DNA of 64,000 nt from Nautilus pompilius (taxonomy: Eukaryota > Mollusca > Cephalopoda > Nautilida > Nautilidae): contig JACATO010000058.1 in assembly GCA_018389105.1 (NCBI GenBank), forward strand, positions 186,001 through 250,000. Reading direction: 5' to 3'. Under the pieces are notes generated by a model. That model made no database searches, was not told the origin of the DNA, and worked only from the letters and a program-made list of their open reading frames with translations. This document shows positions 61,344 through 64,000 of the stretch, one piece after another (positions within the stretch are counted from its first letter, which is position 1; each line of letters starts with the position of its first letter). The position numbers and the translations under genes were made by a program.

Positions 61344-64000
61344 TGGATCATTCCATGTCAAGTGGACCAGTTGTCAACACCCGACCCCCTCAGAAAAATT
61401 TGTGAAAAATATATGTTGTAGTAGAAGCTTTTAGAATCCTAAGTAAAAAATTGACCGAGATATGGTCATTTTTCTGCATAGTCCCCGTTCCTGTTGGGCT
61501 ACAGATACCTAACTTTGCAATCTGGAAGAACATTTTACGTAGATTACGACTATGCATTTGGCTTTTTTTCTGTATCTCTTAACCCTTTCCCATCGGCGCT
61601 CTGCAAAAGCGAGGAAAAATTTGGGCTGCTTTGTTTTTTGGCATTTTTTTGATGACTTAGAGTACCTGCTGTACCATCCAGAACCGTGCAAATTGAGTTT
61701 TCAGTATATGATTAATCATATAAAGACTAGAAAATAGCATTGCGATGATATCTCAGTCTGAACTTGCTTTCCCATGGAAAAGTGGCCATTTCAGCCGTGT
61801 CAGACAATGTCAACAAGATTAATTTTTATTGCAAATGAAAGCTCTGATGTCCAGTTCTAACATATCCAAAATTAAACTCTGGCACTCAAGTGCTTCTATT
61901 TTTATTTACCAACTTTTTTCGTGCGTCTTGGTAATATCATGCATTATTACATCATCATAAGCTGCAAAGAAATCCATACTGTTGCACCAAGATGGTCAAA
62001 ATCACCATTTTTATAGAACTTTTTATCTAGATTACAAATATATCAATCATATGGCTGAAAGAATTATAGTTTTATGCTGATTGTGCACTCAGTCATTTTG
62101 GCTGTGTAGTGTCAGCTTGTCTGCTGACCGACACTAGCTGAGACAAATGTGAGTCCGCGTGCGAAAGAGAAAATAAGAGAGAGAAAGCCCGGAGAAAAAA
62201 TGACAATGAACACAACGTTTAATGATGCTTAAACAATGGGGTCTCTGGTATATATCTAGTACTGTCCGTGCACGCACTTGATTAATAATCAATCAGCGAG
62301 GGACTCAACACCTTAATGTTTTCATTACAAATATAATCTGTGGCTGCCACCACAACTGGCTGCCTCATCATCATGCCAGTCCATGAATCTGATGTGGCAC
62401 ATGCTTGTTAATATCGCTCACCAATCATCAAATGATGATGTCATCGGATGATCATCGAAGGGTTAGGGTGTATGGGCATAGTGTTAGTCCGGCATAGGGC
62501 ACAGGTGCATCAACTTTCGGCCTATTTCCTTTCATTTTCTTCTGACCATTTACTAATTTTGTGCAACTTTATTTGGGTTCACACTGATAGCACCCAGCTA
62601 GTTAAAGTGGAGAAGCCTTGCAAGAGTTTATGAGTTGCTCACCCAACTTGTCAACAAATTTCGTTGTCACCATTACATTGCTAAATTGCAAGCCAGTACA
62701 TTAAGATCTCTCAAAGAAGAACTCAATGAAAAAAACCGTGATACTTTTGCTTGACTTCGCTGAGAATTACAGCTTTATAATCCGGGATGCGGTGCAAGGT
62801 CACCACTGGAATAATGCTCAAGCGAACTTCACCTGTTCGATGTTTATGTTAGAGAGGGTGATGCTGATGTAAAGTGCATCGGTTTTTGTTCTAATTTCTG
62901 ATGAATTAAAGCATGACACGAATGCCTCTCACGCATTCCAGTCACATATACTTAAGAAGTTAAATGAAGATCATCCGCATTTAGAAAAAACTGTATTTTT
63001 CTGACGGTGCTGCCAGCCAGTACAAAAATTACAAAAATTTATCTAATCTCTGTTTCCATTTTGTCGACTATTGGCTAGAGGCTGAGTAGCATTTTTTTGC
63101 AACCAGCCACAGCAAAAGCCCATGTGATGGCATCGGTGGCACCGTCAAATGCCTGGCCATTAGGGCCAGCCTACCACTAGTGATCAAATTTTGATGCTGC
63201 AAGATCTCTTCCTTAACGTTGATGTAATAAATTTCTTATATGTCACATCGGAAGATATTCAACAAAAAACTAGCAACTTTGATCTGGAAACTCGTTACAA
63301 AAGTGTAAAAACTATTCCCGGTACCAGATCACATCATTGTTATATTCCTTGCAGGGGCAAACTGAAAATGTTCTGTATTTTAGTTGATCGCTTTGACGAA
63401 CAAAAACTGACGAAGGTGAGGAGGCAGTAACAGACGATCAGTTTATTCCTGGAAAATATGCTGCTTGTCGTTATGATAACCAATGGTACATTTATGAGAA
63501 ATCGGAATGGGTATTTATCTTGGCCTCAGAAAGATGACATTGTCTGGGTGCTATTTGAAAATATTCTCTTACAGTGACACCAAATATCTATGGAAGTTTG
63601 GAGTGTCAATACAGCCTGAGTACAAACGAGCAGGGAAAAGTGGCTAGACTTTTCTTGATCTCGAGTACCCAATGAAAATATAGTTTCTTCTTCGTTGATC
63701 TGATTATTTACTTTACGTAATATGTTGCATGTTGGTACATGAGCATCCTACTTGCTTATTGGGTCATATGTGGCCGGCTGATCTGGCCAGCTAACTGATA
63801 AAGCTGCTTTTTCTATGATCTTCAAAGCCATTTTGCGAAGAAACTGTAGATCGCTTTGTGTTTGATATATTTGTAATCTAGATAAAAAGTTCTATAAGAA
63901 TGGTGATTTTGACCATATGGATTTCTATGCAGCTTATGAAGATGCAACAATGCACGATATTGCCAAGATGCACGAAAAAAGATGGTGAAAATAAAAATAG
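61344..64000 (+). mobile_element. Large element with long inverted arms, truncated by the window
   Basis: The stretch 61892-62045 recurs in reverse complement at about 63864-64000, at roughly 90% identity by eye. The left copy has an extra insert near 61979-61993. Both share the reversed motifs of TTTATCTAGATTACAAATAT and TCATAAGCTGCA. The right arm is cut off by the window edge. The left arm may begin near 61344, where composition changes. A decayed ORF lies between the arms. Long inverted arms around a transposase-like ORF suggest a DNA transposon. The superfamily is not identified. Confidence 0.65.
62690..63660 (+). pseudogene. Decayed ORF of a repeated-element protein
   Basis: Across shifted plus-strand frames the pieces read in order: a SLKEELNEKNRD block (about 62710), FSDGAASQYKNYKNLSNL when a small break near 63000 is bridged (62995-63055), FFATSHSKSPCDGIGGTVK (about 63090-63150), then an open 79-residue frame (63191-63430) with NVDVINFLYVTSEDIQ and TIPGTRSHHCYIPCRGKLK. 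I recall the combination DGA..QYKN, F.ATSHGK...DGIGGTVKR and KTIPGT from many invertebrate and fish predicted proteins of multi-copy nature. I cannot name the family. Frame breaks make it non-functional. Confidence 0.55.

Overview
The window is AT-rich animal nuclear DNA with introns, microsatellites and many decayed DNA transposons. It holds two complete protein genes and the 5' part of a third. The eRF1 N-terminus, before the conserved run [11 protein letters not shown], does not look like the near-invariant vertebrate form, so an invertebrate is likely. A mollusc or other lophotrochozoan is possible, but the phylum cannot be fixed from this window alone.

Layout. Positions 1-1340 show nothing. 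A dead mariner copy lies at 1341-2468. The gene for eukaryotic release factor eRF1 (ETF1) is on the minus strand from 18269 down to 4841, in 11 coding exons. A pogo deletion derivative (8773-9503) and a decayed pogo element (12292-14337) sit in its introns. A seven-copy minisatellite of about 87 bp (16797-17433) lies in intron 1. A GC- and CpG-rich island at about 17640-19080 covers eRF1 exon 1. On its far side the plus-strand gene for O-phosphoseryl-tRNA(Sec) kinase (PSTK) probably begins; its coding exons run 22410-39495. PSTK intron 1 holds a second mariner copy and a Tigger fossil. The PSTK-to-ZNF451 interval (39496-51099) has a nearly full-length Tigger-like element with TIRs (41361-43746), an older Tigger fossil and a second CpG-rich, promoter-like zone (49240-50060). 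A ZNF451-like SUMO-ligase/zinc-finger gene starts at 51119 on the plus strand and runs at least to 60495; 367 residues are visible. The last 2.7 kb hold one arm, a decayed ORF and part of the second arm of an element with long inverted arms that runs off the window edge.

How the genes relate. eRF1 reads UGA (and UAA/UAG) as stop. PSTK makes the Sep-tRNA(Sec) intermediate needed to read UGA as selenocysteine. Their head-to-head placement over one island may allow shared regulation of the two fates of UGA. A predicted 15-codon upstream ORF in PSTK would end in a UGA that overlaps the PSTK start codon. The ZNF451-like gene belongs to the SUMO pathway and has no evident link.

Quality warning. 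The eRF1 model is intact except for two one-base frame breaks, one of them in the codons for the catalytic GGQ motif. The Tigger-like element also has two small frame breaks. Uncorrected assembly indels are the simplest explanation.
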